Assembly (NCBI GenBank): GCA_963769765.1
Contig: CAVYNA010000005.1
Location: forward strand, 220,338 to 284,337
Reading direction: 5' to 3'
Source: Bog-756 sp963769765
GTDB taxonomy: Bacteria > Actinomycetota > Acidimicrobiia > Acidimicrobiales > RAAP-2
DNA: 64,000 nt
Part shown: piece by piece, positions 9,151 to 18,121 of the stretch
Position numbering within the stretch: position 1 is the stretch's first letter
How the letters are laid out: each line of letters begins with the position of its first letter
Notes under the pieces: generated by a model
Told to the model about the DNA's origin: nothing
What the model saw: the letters and a program-made list of their open reading frames with translations, nothing else
The model's database searches: none
Translations under genes and position numbers: made by a program

Positions 9151-10029
9151 GTGAAGCTCGGCATCCACTTCGTCAACTTCTCCCTGCCGGGGGGCCCGGC
9201 ATCGATCGCGTCGACGCTCGCGGATACCGCCCGGGCTGCGGACGAGGGAGGGTGTGCGCTCTTCACGCTCATGGACCACTGGTTCCAGATGGACACGATG
9301 GCAGACGCCCACGATCCGATGCTCGAGGGCTACACCTCGCTCGGGTTCGTTGCGGGTCAGACGCGGTCGATCAGGCTCGGCCTGCTGGTCACCGGCGTCA
9401 CCTACCGCCACCCCGGACTGCTGGCCAAGGTGGTCACCACCCTCGACGTCCTCTCGGGTGGTCGCGCACAGCTCGGGATCGGTGCCGCCTGGTACGAGCG
9501 GGAGCACCTCGGGCTCGGGGTGCCGTTCCCGCCGGTCGGTGAGCGCTTCGAGCGGCTCGAGGAGACCCTCCAGATCTGCCGGCAGATGTGGAGCGACGAC
9601 GACGGCCCCTTCGAGGGCCGGCACTACCGGCTCGCCGAGACGGTGTGCTCGCCGCAGCCGCTCAGCCGTCCCGGTCCGCGCGTACTGGTCGGTGGAAGCG
9701 GCGAGCGCAAGACCCTGCGACTGGTGGCGCGGTACGCGGACTCGTGCAACCTGTTCGCGCCGGACGCGGAGGTGGTCGCGCACAAGCTCGAGGTCCTCGA
9801 CCGCCACTGCGAGGCCGAGGGTCGGGACCCGGCCGACATCGAACGGACGATCCTCGCATTCGCGGACCCGCTCGAGGACGAGGACGCGTTCCTCTCGAGC
9901 ATGGAGGACTATGCCCGGCTCGGGATCGACCAGGTCGACGTGATGCCGCTGGTCCCCGACCCGGTGGGATGGGCGGTCGCGCTGGGCGAGCGGGTGGTGC
10001 CGAGGCTCGCCGACCTGGGGACCGCGTAG
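9151..10029 (+). CDS. LLM-class (luciferase-like) flavin/F420-dependent oxidoreductase
   Basis: This 292-residue protein is a TIM-barrel luciferase-like monooxygenase. It opens with a beta strand MKLGIHFVNF, has the family segment VTGVTYRHPGLLAKVVTTLD with the non-prolyl bulge region, then RAQLGIGAAWYEREH, all typical of the LLM group. Many actinobacterial members use the deazaflavin F420 for hydride transfer, and a Ddn-type F420 protein lies at 38804-39274. The GTG start follows GAGGAGG. It is transcribed alone, divergent from the cytochrome b operon and convergent with the sugar kinase. The substrate is unknown. Confidence 0.85.
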   Translation: MKLGIHFVNFSLPGGPASIASTLADTARAADEGGCALFTLMDHWFQMDTMADAHDPMLEGYTSLGFVAGQTRSIRLGLLVTGVTYRHPGLLAKVVTTLDVLSGGRAQLGIGAAWYEREHLGLGVPFPPVGERFERLEETLQICRQMWSDDDGPFEGRHYRLAETVCSPQPLSRPGPRVLVGGSGERKTLRLVARYADSCNLFAPDAEVVAHKLEVLDRHCEAEGRDPADIERTILAFADPLEDEDAFLSSMEDYARLGIDQVDVMPLVPDPVGWAVALGERVVPRLADLGTA

Positions 10030-10069
10030 GGCTCCTCGTGCACCGGCCCAGGTGAGGGATCCGTGGCGG

Positions 10070-10090
10070 CGGACCGACTCACACGGTCCG
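10070..10090. terminator. Hairpin between convergent genes
   Basis: A 7-bp perfect stem (10070-10076 with 10084-10090) with a 7-base loop sits between the LLM gene and the sugar kinase, which end 66 bases apart. It could terminate both transcripts. There is no T-run. Confidence 0.4.
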
Positions 10091-10095
10091 GCCGC

Positions 10096-11103
10096 TCAGG
10101 GGACGATCGCTGCGGCGGCGTTCCGGAGCCGCCGCTCGGCCCCTTCGGGCGCTCCGAGCACGTCGAGCCCGAGCAGTGCGGCACCGAGCACTGGTGGGCC
10201 CTCGAGCCGTCGGAACCGCGCCTGCGCTGCGCGAGCGCGGACCGACCGCTCGATCCGCTGGTCGAACCCGACGTGTCCCCCGTCGAAGAGGCCCCCGCCG
10301 AGGACCACCTCGACCGCGGCGTCGTCCAGTCCGAGCCGATGGATGGCGGCCGTCGCCATCGCAGTGACCTCGTCGGCGAGGAAGGAGACCGCCTCTGTCG
10401 CGGCCCGGTCCCCGGCCCCTGCAGCGTCGAGGCAGACCGCGGCGAGCTCGAAGAGGCGGCCGTAGGGGATCGCGCCGGTGTAGACCGCGGTCAGGACCGC
10501 TTCGGCGTCGGGGAGGTCGAAGTGCCCGGGCACCGCCGTGGCGAGCACGGTCGGACGGCCCCGTCCGTCGGAGGACCGGAGCGCCAGTCCGAGGGTGCGG
10601 ACACCGAGCCACGATCCTCCCGAGGCGAAGTCGCCGGAGAGCTCGGCCAGCGACGGGAAGGCCACCACCGCGCCGTCGGGCCCGAGGCCGACGCAGTTGA
10701 GGCCGGAGCCACAGACGATGCCGATGCCCCAGCCGGAGCGCGCTCCCGCGCGCAGCACGGCCATGGTGTCATTGCGCAGGACGTCCCGTGTGCTCCAGCC
10801 CTGCCGGGCGATCGCGGCGGTGAGCCGCTCCCCGTCGACCGGGAGGTCGAGACCGGCAAGGCAGTAGACGCCGGTGTCGACGGCGGGCCGATCGGCAGGA
10901 TCGCGCCCGGCCGCAGTCAATGCGGTCGCGATGGTGACGCCGAGCGCGTCCATCGCGCCGTCCATCCCGGAGAACTGGTGGTTCGACCCTGCGCCACGCC
11001 CCGAGCCGAGGAGGGTCCCGTCCGTGGCCACGATCCAGACGTCGGTCTTCGACGCACCGCCGTCAGCGGCGATCAGCACCGCGGAGTCCGCCGCTCGCGC
11101 CAC
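10096..11103 (-). CDS. BadF/BadG/N-acetylglucosamine-kinase-like ATPase
   Basis: This 335-residue protein has the ASKHA sugar kinase fold of the BadF/BadG/BcrA family. The N-terminal phosphate loop is DGGASKTDVWI at about 14-24, and the second loop region VCGSGLNCVGLG is in the middle. Members of this size include N-acetylglucosamine kinases. The divergent GH4 glycosidase gene, 49 bases away, suggests a shared carbohydrate role: phosphorylation of a sugar and hydrolysis of a phosphorylated disaccharide. No Cys cluster for a 4Fe-4S centre, as in the dehydratase activators of this superfamily, is evident. Confidence 0.78.
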   Translation of the reverse strand: MARAADSAVLIAADGGASKTDVWIVATDGTLLGSGRGAGSNHQFSGMDGAMDALGVTIATALTAAGRDPADRPAVDTGVYCLAGLDLPVDGERLTAAIARQGWSTRDVLRNDTMAVLRAGARSGWGIGIVCGSGLNCVGLGPDGAVVAFPSLAELSGDFASGGSWLGVRTLGLALRSSDGRGRPTVLATAVPGHFDLPDAEAVLTAVYTGAIPYGRLFELAAVCLDAAGAGDRAATEAVSFLADEVTAMATAAIHRLGLDDAAVEVVLGGGLFDGGHVGFDQRIERSVRARAAQARFRRLEGPPVLGAALLGLDVLGAPEGAERRLRNAAAAIVP

Positions 11104-11117
11104 TACCCGCGACCCCC

Positions 11118-11146
11118 GTGGACCGTCATCTCGGTGATGTTACGTT
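11118..11146 (+). promoter_or_regulatory. Possible promoter giving a leaderless GH4 transcript
   Basis: A GTGGAC element (11118-11123) and TACGTT (11141-11146) are separated by 17 bases. The predicted start is within a base or two of the GTG at 11153. No Shine-Dalgarno precedes that GTG, which agrees with a leaderless message. The -35 match is weak. Confidence 0.4.
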
Positions 11147-11152
11147 TCGGAC

Positions 11153-12436
11153 GTGGGGACGAAGGTCGCGGTGGTGGGCGGAGGAAGCACCTACACGCCC
11201 GAGCTCGTCGACAGCCTCTGCGCCCACGAGGACCGGCTGGTCGTCGACGAGCTCGTCCTTCTCGACCCCGACCTCGAGCGTCTGGACGTCGTGGCCGGGC
11301 TGGCCGAGCGCATCCTGCGACGCCGCGACTGGACCGGGCGGCTCGTGACGACGGACAACCGCCACCGGGCCGTGGACGGCGCCGACTTCGTCGTCGTCCA
11401 GCTCCGGGTGGGAGGACAAGCGGCGCGTCACACCGACGAGACGCTGCCCGTGGGATACGGCTGTCTGGGGCAGGAGACGACCGGTCCCGGCGGCTTGGCA
11501 AAGGCTCTTCGCACCGTCCCGGTCGTCCTCGAGATCGCCGAGGAGACCGCTGCCCGCGGCGCGCCCGGGGCCTGGGTGGTCGACTTCACGAATCCGGTCG
11601 GCATCGTCACCCAGGCGCTCCTCGACGACGGCCACCGGGCGGTCGGGCTCTGCAACGTGGCGATCACCGTGCAGCGGAGGATCGGCCACTATCTCGACGT
11701 CGATCCCGACACCGTCGAGCTCGAGCACGTCGGGCTCAACCACCTCACCTGGGCGCGCTCGGCCAGGGTCGACGGGGTGGACCGCATGGGTGAGCTGCTC
11801 GCGCGCTTCGCACCCGAGCTCGAGCTCGAGACGGGTGTGCCGCGCGGGATGCTCGAGCTCCTCGGCGCGCTGCCCTCCTACTACCTGCACTACTACTACT
11901 GCCTGGCCGACAATCTGGCGGAGCAGTCCGCTCCGGGGTGGCGCTCGCGTGCCGAGGTCGTCGCGGTGCTCGAGTCGGAGCTTCTCGAGATGTACCGCAA
12001 CCCGGCGCTCGACACCAAGCCGGAGAAGCTCTCCTACCGGGGCGGTGCGTACTACTCGGAGGCGGCGGTCCGGCTCGTGGCGTCGCTTCACGCCGGCACC
12101 GGCGACGTGCAGGTCGTCGACGTTCGCAACGACGGTGCGCTGCCGGGACTGCCCGACGACGCGGTGGTCGAGGTGCCCTGTGTGGTCGACCGTTCCGGCG
12201 CGCGGCCGGTCGCCCAGCGCCCGCTGCCCCCCGACATGGCCGGGCTGGTCGGGCACTGCAAGGCCTACGAGCGACTCGCGGTCGAGGCGGCCCTGAGCGG
12301 GAGCCGCGCCACGGCCATCCGCGCGCTCGTCGCCAATCCCCTGGTCGGCCAGTACCCGCTCGCCGAGCAGCTGGCCGACACGCTGCTCGAGGCCAACCGA
12401 CGCTTCCTCCCGCGGTTCTTCCCCGAGGACCGCTGA
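11153..12436 (+). CDS. Glycoside hydrolase family 4 (6-phospho-beta-glucosidase type)
   Basis: This 427-residue protein belongs to GH4, NAD- and metal-dependent glycosidases that oxidise C3 transiently. The NAD loop is VVGGGSTYTPELVDSL (about 7-22). The metal ligands are Cys167 in GLCNV and His197 in GLNHLTW, and NPVG at 147-150 and GQETTGPGG at 106-114 are family motifs. The Cys-His pair groups it with 6-phospho-beta-glucosidases. It faces the BadF-type kinase across a 49-base gap, which suggests co-regulation. There is no PTS gene nearby, so how a phosphorylated disaccharide would arise is not visible. Confidence 0.88.
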   Translation: MGTKVAVVGGGSTYTPELVDSLCAHEDRLVVDELVLLDPDLERLDVVAGLAERILRRRDWTGRLVTTDNRHRAVDGADFVVVQLRVGGQAARHTDETLPVGYGCLGQETTGPGGLAKALRTVPVVLEIAEETAARGAPGAWVVDFTNPVGIVTQALLDDGHRAVGLCNVAITVQRRIGHYLDVDPDTVELEHVGLNHLTWARSARVDGVDRMGELLARFAPELELETGVPRGMLELLGALPSYYLHYYYCLADNLAEQSAPGWRSRAEVVAVLESELLEMYRNPALDTKPEKLSYRGGAYYSEAAVRLVASLHAGTGDVQVVDVRNDGALPGLPDDAVVEVPCVVDRSGARPVAQRPLPPDMAGLVGHCKAYERLAVEAALSGSRATAIRALVANPLVGQYPLAEQLADTLLEANRRFLPRFFPEDR

Positions 12437-12486
12437 CCGGGCCCCAACTTCTGACGTGGCGGTCGGTCGGTCGAGACGGCGGGCGA

Positions 12487-13290
12487 TCAGGAGGAGAACC
12501 GCCGCATGGACCTCTGGTAGGCGATGGGCGCGAGCGACCGTGCGAACGGCGCGAGCAACGGGAGGGCCGAGGCATTGATCTCGATCCTTGGACCTCCCAT
12601 CCGGTCGAGCAGCTTGGCTGCGACCTGGGCCTCGGTACGGCGCACCGGCTTCGGTGGCAGCTTGCCGCCGTCGTCGGTCCCCGACAGACCCATTGCGGTC
12701 GGGACCCACGCCGGATAGAGCACGTGGACCTGGACGCCGCGTGCCGCGACCTCGTGTGCCACGGACTCGGTGAACGCGGCGACCGCGGCCTTGGCTGCCG
12801 CATAGGCGCTGTGGGCGGGTTCGGGGGCTCTCGCGGCATCTGATGCGACGTTGACCACGATCCCCGAGCCGCGTCGGGTCATGCCGGGAAGGACCGCGAG
12901 GGTGCCGGCGACCACCCCGAAGAGGTCGACGTCGAAGATCTGCCGGAAGGCTTGTGTGAAGCCGTCGTCCACCGGTGTGAGCTGCTCGATCGCGGCGTTG
13001 TTGATGAGGACGTCGATGCGGCCGTGGCGGTCCTCGACGTCGGCGAGCACCCGCTCGAACGCCGAGGTGTCCGCGACGTCGCAGACCCGGGTCGTACACG
13101 CCGGCACGGACCGCCGGAGCTCGGCGCCGACCGCTTCGAGGAGCGCGTCGCGCCGAGCGAGTCCCACCACGATCGCTCCACGATCGGCGAGCTCGAGCGC
13201 GACCCTGCGTCCGATGCCGGACGACGCGCCCGTGACGACGGCGACCGAGCCGTCGTAGCGAACAGGCGATGCCCTGTGACCCCGTCGCAC
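12487..13290 (-). CDS. Short-chain dehydrogenase/reductase
   Basis: This is a classical SDR of 267 residues from the GTG at 13290; the frame is open to an ATG at 13371, but the extra residues are Arg/Gly-rich and non-conserved in look, so the shorter start is preferred. TGASSGIG at 20-27 binds NAD(P), NNAA is at 97-100, the catalytic Ser is about 150 and the Tyr-Lys pair is Y163/K167 (YAAAK). It should oxidise or reduce a secondary alcohol/ketone. The C-terminal segment is hydrophobic and basic, as in membrane-associated SDRs acting on lipids. It is convergent with the GH4 gene and divergent from the lipoprotein gene. Confidence 0.85.
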   Translation of the reverse strand: MRRGHRASPVRYDGSVAVVTGASSGIGRRVALELADRGAIVVGLARRDALLEAVGAELRRSVPACTTRVCDVADTSAFERVLADVEDRHGRIDVLINNAAIEQLTPVDDGFTQAFRQIFDVDLFGVVAGTLAVLPGMTRRGSGIVVNVASDAARAPEPAHSAYAAAKAAVAAFTESVAHEVAARGVQVHVLYPAWVPTAMGLSGTDDGGKLPPKPVRRTEAQVAAKLLDRMGGPRIEINASALPLLAPFARSLAPIAYQRSMRRFSS

Positions 13291-13391
13291 GCCGCTGACG
13301 ATAGGCCGGCGGCCGCCTCCGGGAAGGACCGGATCGGTTGACGCGCCTCGACGTCCGTAGTAGGACACCATCGCCGTCAGGAGGGGGATCC

Positions 13392-14786
13392 GTGAGCTCG
13401 AGGTCGATCACATGTCGGAAAGCGGGTCGCGGTCGTGCGCGGTCGTGGGCGGGAGTCACTGCGGTCCTCGCCCTCGTCGCCGCCGGTTGCACGACGACCT
13501 CCGCGTCGACCACGTCGACCACCCGTGCCGGCGGGGTGACGGCCAAGTCGGGCTACCTCGTCTACTGGGACCAGAACGAAGAGGTCGACCTGCTCTCGAT
13601 GCCGTCGGGCCAACAGGGTCAGCTGATGCCCGCCTGGGATCTGAACGGCCAGGTCTGCGTCCTCCCGGATCGCTCGGGTCGCTTCGTCGGCGGGCTCGAC
13701 CCGACCATCCCGAGCCAGCACAACCCCGGGGGGCTGAAGCCCTACAAGGCGCCCGCGATCGGTGAGGAGCTGAACCGCGCGAACGGCTCGTACTCGGGCC
13801 AGGTCCTCTACGTGCCGGGTCCGTACAAGCTGCCGGGCCAGAGCATCGGCGACGACTCGCCGCCCGACTCGAGCGGTGTGTTCAACGGCCAGAGCACCTA
13901 CACGGGCTGCGTGTTCACCCACTCGGGCAACTTGCTCGCCACCGACATCGGGACCGCGCAGGGCAGCTTCCCGGTCCCGAATGACGGCCGTCTCGTGGAG
14001 TGGTTCGCTCCGTCCTACTCGAGCTACTGCATCGTGGCCGGACCGACGGCCGGCGGGGTCGGTCCCCACCACGTGGACGGTACCGGCGGGCTCAGCCAGC
14101 CGGGCATGCTCGCCACGACGACCTCGGGCGACGTGCTCCTGCCCGAAGCCGGCATCGACCAGGTCCTGAAGGTCGACCACACGTCGCTCCCGACCAGCGC
14201 GGCAGCGTGCCCGGGAGGCCTCTACCCGACCGGGAAGCTGCGGACCTCGGTGTTCTTCCAGGGCTCGTCGACCATGCTGCCCTTCCCGAACGGAGTGGCC
14301 TACGACGCCTCCTGCAACTGCTACGCGATCTCCAGCTTCTTCGGCAACCCTTCCATCGCCTGGTTCACCGCGTCGGGCCAGCCAGCACCAGGTCGGGGGT
14401 CGGTGCCCGGTGAGACCCTCGCCCAGCTCGGCCAGGATCCGAACGGCTACAACCCGTTCGGGCTCGCGATCGCTCCCGACGGGACGCTCTACTTCGTGGA
14501 CATCCACATCACGTGCAAGAACAACATCATCGGCGACGGGTGCGGGCCGGCGGACTACGGGGGGCGGGTGATGCGGGTGCCGGTCACCGGCGGCCGGCCG
14601 GGGACACCGCAGGTGGTCAACTCCGGCTTCGACTTCCCGACCAGCGTGACGGTGTGCGTGCCCTCGGTCGAGGTCTGCCCGTACCCGACCGGGCGGTTGG
14701 TGCCGCCGGCGTCGGGACCGTCGGAGAACAACGTACCCGCCATCGGGCCGTCCTCCAGCGCTCCGGCGACGGCCGGCTTCGGCTGA
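13392..14786 (+). CDS. Exported lipoprotein, probable beta-propeller
   Basis: This 464-residue protein starts at GTG 13392 behind GGAGGGGG. A lipoprotein signal ends in LVAAGC (Cys33), followed by a Thr/Ser linker. The mature part has repeated short strands with Gly-Asp-Leu turns such as GNLLATDIG, GDVLLPEAGIDQVLKVD and GTLYFVDIH, a pattern like NHL/SMP-30 propellers. It contains many cysteines, consistent with disulfides outside the membrane. I do not recognise a catalytic site. The next gene, 5 bases downstream, encodes a second exported propeller, so the two are probably cotranscribed and may act together at the cell surface. Confidence 0.65.
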   Translation: MSSRSITCRKAGRGRARSWAGVTAVLALVAAGCTTTSASTTSTTRAGGVTAKSGYLVYWDQNEEVDLLSMPSGQQGQLMPAWDLNGQVCVLPDRSGRFVGGLDPTIPSQHNPGGLKPYKAPAIGEELNRANGSYSGQVLYVPGPYKLPGQSIGDDSPPDSSGVFNGQSTYTGCVFTHSGNLLATDIGTAQGSFPVPNDGRLVEWFAPSYSSYCIVAGPTAGGVGPHHVDGTGGLSQPGMLATTTSGDVLLPEAGIDQVLKVDHTSLPTSAAACPGGLYPTGKLRTSVFFQGSSTMLPFPNGVAYDASCNCYAISSFFGNPSIAWFTASGQPAPGRGSVPGETLAQLGQDPNGYNPFGLAIAPDGTLYFVDIHITCKNNIIGDGCGPADYGGRVMRVPVTGGRPGTPQVVNSGFDFPTSVTVCVPSVEVCPYPTGRLVPPASGPSENNVPAIGPSSSAPATAGFG

Positions 14787-14791
14787 GCGCG

Positions 14792-16351
14792 ATGGCCCGA
14801 AGGGCTCGGCTCCGGCGCGGCCGACGCCGCGTCGGGTGCCTGGTGTCAGTCGCACTCGTGCTCACCGCGTGCTCCGGCGTGTCGGCGACGCCAGGAACGT
14901 TGCCGGTCCGGGCACCAGGCCCCTACGACTGGCCGAGCTACGGACACGATGCGCAACACACGTTCGCCGGACGCACCACCTTGACACCGACGACCGCCGG
15001 CACGCTCAAGCAGGCGTGGTTCTTCCGAACGGGAGACGCGGTGACCGCGACCCCGACTGTCGTCGACGGCACGGTGTACGCAGGGTCGTGGGACGACTAC
15101 TTCTACGCCGTCGACCTCGCGACCGGTCGACTGCGCTGGAAGGTGCGGCTCAGGTCTCAGGACGCGATCACCCCCTACCCGGGCGAGAAGGTCCGGGACA
15201 TCACCTCCGACGGTGGACTGGTGACCTCGTCCGCCTGGTACGAGCCCGGAAACGGGATCCGACCGGACCTGGTCATCGTCGGCGGCGGATTCACGCTCTA
15301 CGCGCTCGATGCGGAGACCGGGGCGACCTACTGGTCGCACGACTACACCGGACGGCCGGACCTGCCGCCGAACCCGAACAAGGACAGCACCCGCATCTTC
15401 TCGTCACCGGTCGTCGTCGGTGACAAGGTGCTCTTCGGGGTCGACGTCGACGGGTCGTTCGGGTACCGCGGCTCTGTGGTCGCGGCGAGCCTGGATACGG
15501 GGGCGCCGGTGTGGAACTTCCAAACCGACGCCTCGGTGGACGGGTACTTCCTCAACGACGGTTGCGGGAGCGTGTGGTCGTCCGGCACCGTCCTGCCCGC
15601 ACAGGGCCTCGTCGTCTTCGACGTCGCGGACTGTCAGTTCTCGAACCCGCCTCCGTACAACGAGACGGTGTTCGCACTACACATCGAAACCGGCAGCCTC
15701 GCCTGGGTGTTCCGCCCGGTCCGGCCGGATCCGACCTGCGACCTCGACTTCGGCGCGACGCCCAACGCAGGGCTCGCCCCGGACGGCACGGCGACCTTTC
15801 TCGGAGTGGGGAGCAAGGACGGGATCTATTACTCGCTCGACCCCGCGACCGGACAGCAACGATGGGCGACGCGGGTCGTCTTCGGCGGCTTCACCGGCGG
15901 GTTCATCGCGACCGCGGCCTACGACGGCAGCCACGTCTACGGGTCGACGGCCATCGGAGACTACGGACGGTTCAAAGGTGCGGGCGCGATCCTCTGTGAC
16001 CCGGGGAATCCGGGCGATGTCCCGTTTCAGGAGCCGACCGTCCACGCGTTCGACGCGGCGACCGGCGCAGTGGTCTGGCAGGCCCAGCACGGCGCGTCGT
16101 TCTCGCCGACCACCGTCGCCGGCGGGCTCACCTTCAACGGCCCCGCTCTCTCCGGTCCGTACCTCGACGTCCGCCTCTCTGCGACCGGCGCGCTGGTGAA
16201 CAAGGTGACCTTGCCGCAGGCCAACTGGTCGGGCGTCGCCACTGTCGGTGACGCAGTGGTCCTCGGAGTGGGATCGACCTACAACGCGCGAAATGCAGGC
16301 ATCGTCGCGCTCACGCCGGGCGGCGTGACGCCCTCGGTTCCGTCCCGCTGA
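14792..16351 (+). CDS. Exported PQQ-type beta-propeller lipoprotein
   Basis: This 519-residue protein has a lipoprotein signal with LTAC (Cys27) from the ATG at 14792. The mature domain begins WPSYGHDAQHTFAG and shows repeated PQQ-propeller blades, for example GTVYAGSWDDYFYAVDLATG and later FALHIETGSLAWVF, as in BamB and quinoprotein alcohol dehydrogenases. The starting WP-YGHD-H sequence is common in pyrroloquinoline-quinone-like repeat proteins of actinobacteria. An active dehydrogenase would need a vicinal disulfide and a catalytic Asp, which I cannot place with confidence. It lies 5 bases after the preceding lipoprotein gene and is likely its operon partner. Confidence 0.75.
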   Translation: MARRARLRRGRRRVGCLVSVALVLTACSGVSATPGTLPVRAPGPYDWPSYGHDAQHTFAGRTTLTPTTAGTLKQAWFFRTGDAVTATPTVVDGTVYAGSWDDYFYAVDLATGRLRWKVRLRSQDAITPYPGEKVRDITSDGGLVTSSAWYEPGNGIRPDLVIVGGGFTLYALDAETGATYWSHDYTGRPDLPPNPNKDSTRIFSSPVVVGDKVLFGVDVDGSFGYRGSVVAASLDTGAPVWNFQTDASVDGYFLNDGCGSVWSSGTVLPAQGLVVFDVADCQFSNPPPYNETVFALHIETGSLAWVFRPVRPDPTCDLDFGATPNAGLAPDGTATFLGVGSKDGIYYSLDPATGQQRWATRVVFGGFTGGFIATAAYDGSHVYGSTAIGDYGRFKGAGAILCDPGNPGDVPFQEPTVHAFDAATGAVVWQAQHGASFSPTTVAGGLTFNGPALSGPYLDVRLSATGALVNKVTLPQANWSGVATVGDAVVLGVGSTYNARNAGIVALTPGGVTPSVPSR

Positions 16352-16369
16352 CCGACCCCGACCGGGCGG

Positions 16370-17191
16370 TCAGAGCTGGTCGACGTAGGTGTCGGTGCCC
16401 ACGATCGTGGGGAGGAACGGTGCCGCGAGGAGCAGGTGGGCCGTGCCGTCAGCTTCGACCCCGTCGGTGTACGCACGGATCGCCGCCGCGACGTCGTCGA
16501 CGCCACCCTCGACAAAGAGCAGTTGGACCAGACGCTCTGCCCCGCCGGCAGGCGAACCGAGGTCCATCGGGGCCCCACCTGCCGCGTCGTCGACCTCGGG
16601 GGGGATCCACGAGGTGGCCATCGCGATCGGCGACCCCTCGATCAGCTGCGTCGTACGGTCCGACGCGAGCTGCGCGTGGAGCTCCGCTCCGGTCGTCTCG
16701 ACCGCGTCCCACCAGAGGACGTAGAGGCCGTCGTACCGGTGGTCGAGGGCGAGCTCGACCGGCACCGGGTCCTTGTCGCGGTAGGTGGTGCCGACGTAGC
16801 GGAAGGTCGACGTGTGCACGTGGGTCCGTTCGGCGAAGCCGCGTCCGTGCAGGTAGAGGTCGCGGACCTGGCGGATCGACCAGACGGCGAAGTGGTCGTG
16901 GTGGTGCCCCTCCTCGACCCAGTAGACGGCGAGGTAGCTGCCCGTGCCGGTGGGCTCGGCGATCGGGCTCGTCTCGGGCCAGCGGCGCTCCTTCAGCGGA
17001 CGCGTCGCGACCCAGCGGCTGCCGGCGAAGAGCCACGGTCCCACCATGCACCCTCCGTAGTAGTGATCGCGCTCGTACCAGCGGTTGTAGGCGCGCTCGT
17101 ATCCCTCGGCCGGATCGACCAGGGTGAGAAGCATGCTCCCCACCTTCACCGGGTAGTCGTCGACCCCGCCGACGTCGAGTGGATAGCCCAT
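16370..17191 (-). CDS. Conserved hypothetical protein, possibly two alpha-beta barrel repeats
   Basis: This 273-residue soluble protein starts at ATG 17191 with GGAGG nine bases upstream; the frame stays open beyond but in shadow-like composition. It is rich in Trp, Tyr and His, with a notable NRWYERDHYYGGCMVGPW segment near residues 35-52 and RWVATRP shortly after. The two halves each hold beta-strand-like runs (SMLLTLVDP near the start; RLVQLLFVEGG and AHLLLAAPFL near the end), reminiscent of dimeric alpha-beta barrel (EthD-like) proteins. No catalytic residues can be assigned. It is divergent from the acetoacetate-decarboxylase-like gene and may belong to the same pathway. Confidence 0.6.
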   Translation of the reverse strand: MGYPLDVGGVDDYPVKVGSMLLTLVDPAEGYERAYNRWYERDHYYGGCMVGPWLFAGSRWVATRPLKERRWPETSPIAEPTGTGSYLAVYWVEEGHHHDHFAVWSIRQVRDLYLHGRGFAERTHVHTSTFRYVGTTYRDKDPVPVELALDHRYDGLYVLWWDAVETTGAELHAQLASDRTTQLIEGSPIAMATSWIPPEVDDAAGGAPMDLGSPAGGAERLVQLLFVEGGVDDVAAAIRAYTDGVEADGTAHLLLAAPFLPTIVGTDTYVDQL

Positions 17192-17344
17192 CGGTTCGCG
17201 CCTCCGGTTGCCGTGGCCGCCGTCCGGGTCGGCCGTGTCCGCTGATCCTGCCACGCGACCCGTCCGGGCCGGGCGTCGGTGAAGCGGGCGTGCCATGCTT
17301 CGTGGGACGGACAGGACCGTCCGGCGTGGGAAAAGGGGGACACG

Positions 17345-18121
17345 GTGGGTGCAGTCAGGTACGGAGCGAAGGCGCTCGAGGCGGTCACCAACCGCGAGGT
17401 CGAGGCGACCCGGGCCCAGATCTGGTCCCAGGCGGTGACCGTCATCTTCGAGACCGATCCGGAGGCGGTCGCCGCGGTCCTGCCGCGGCCGCTCGAACCG
17501 GCCGCACCGACCGCGCGCCTGCGCATCGCGGTGGTCGACCTCGGCAACGGGATGCGGCCGTTCGGCGCCGGCTGGTTCGGGGTGCGCGCCCGGCACGGCG
17601 ACGTGGAGGGGGAGTACCCGCTCTTCATGCCGATGACCACCGAGCAGGCCACCGTCGGGGGGCGCGAGACGTACGGCGAGCCCAAGAAGATCGGGGAGGT
17701 CGAGCTCGCTGTCGACGGTGACCGCCTGAGCGGCCGCATCGCTCGGATGGGCTCGACGGTCGCCGAGGTGAGCGGAACGCTCGGCCCCGCCCAGCCCGGT
17801 TACGAGATCGACAAGCTCGACTTCTACTTCAAGCCGTTGCCGGACCCCTCGGGCGAGGGGCTCGAGGCAGATCCGGCCTTCGTCTACTGCCACCGCCACG
17901 AGACGGCCCGCGCGGTCCGTCCGGTGACCGGTGAGTGCAAGCTGCTCGAGGCGCCGCTGGACCCGATCGCCGACCTCCCGGTCCGCAATGTGGTGTCCTT
18001 CGAGTTCGCGGAGCTCGCGTCCACCCAGCGGGGCGAGATCGTCGGTCGGGTGCCGGCGGCCTGGTTGCTGCCCTTCTTGCACCAGCGGTACGACGACCTG
18101 AGCGTGCTCGGAGCCAAGTGA
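17345..18121 (+). CDS. Acetoacetate decarboxylase-family protein
   Basis: This 258-residue protein fits the acetoacetate decarboxylase superfamily. The Schiff-base lysine motif is EPKKIGEV at 112-119 (Lys114/115), preceded by the conserved GGRETYG turn. The family includes true decarboxylases and also aldolase- or dehydratase-type enzymes, so the exact reaction is open. The GTG start at 17345 follows AAAAGGGGGA. Its stop overlaps the next ATG by one base (TGATG), which couples it to the amidohydrolase. An amidohydrolase-2 partner, often a decarboxylase itself, suggests consecutive carbon-removing or hydrolytic steps on one substrate. Confidence 0.8.
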   Translation: MGAVRYGAKALEAVTNREVEATRAQIWSQAVTVIFETDPEAVAAVLPRPLEPAAPTARLRIAVVDLGNGMRPFGAGWFGVRARHGDVEGEYPLFMPMTTEQATVGGRETYGEPKKIGEVELAVDGDRLSGRIARMGSTVAEVSGTLGPAQPGYEIDKLDFYFKPLPDPSGEGLEADPAFVYCHRHETARAVRPVTGECKLLEAPLDPIADLPVRNVVSFEFAELASTQRGEIVGRVPAAWLLPFLHQRYDDLSVLGAK

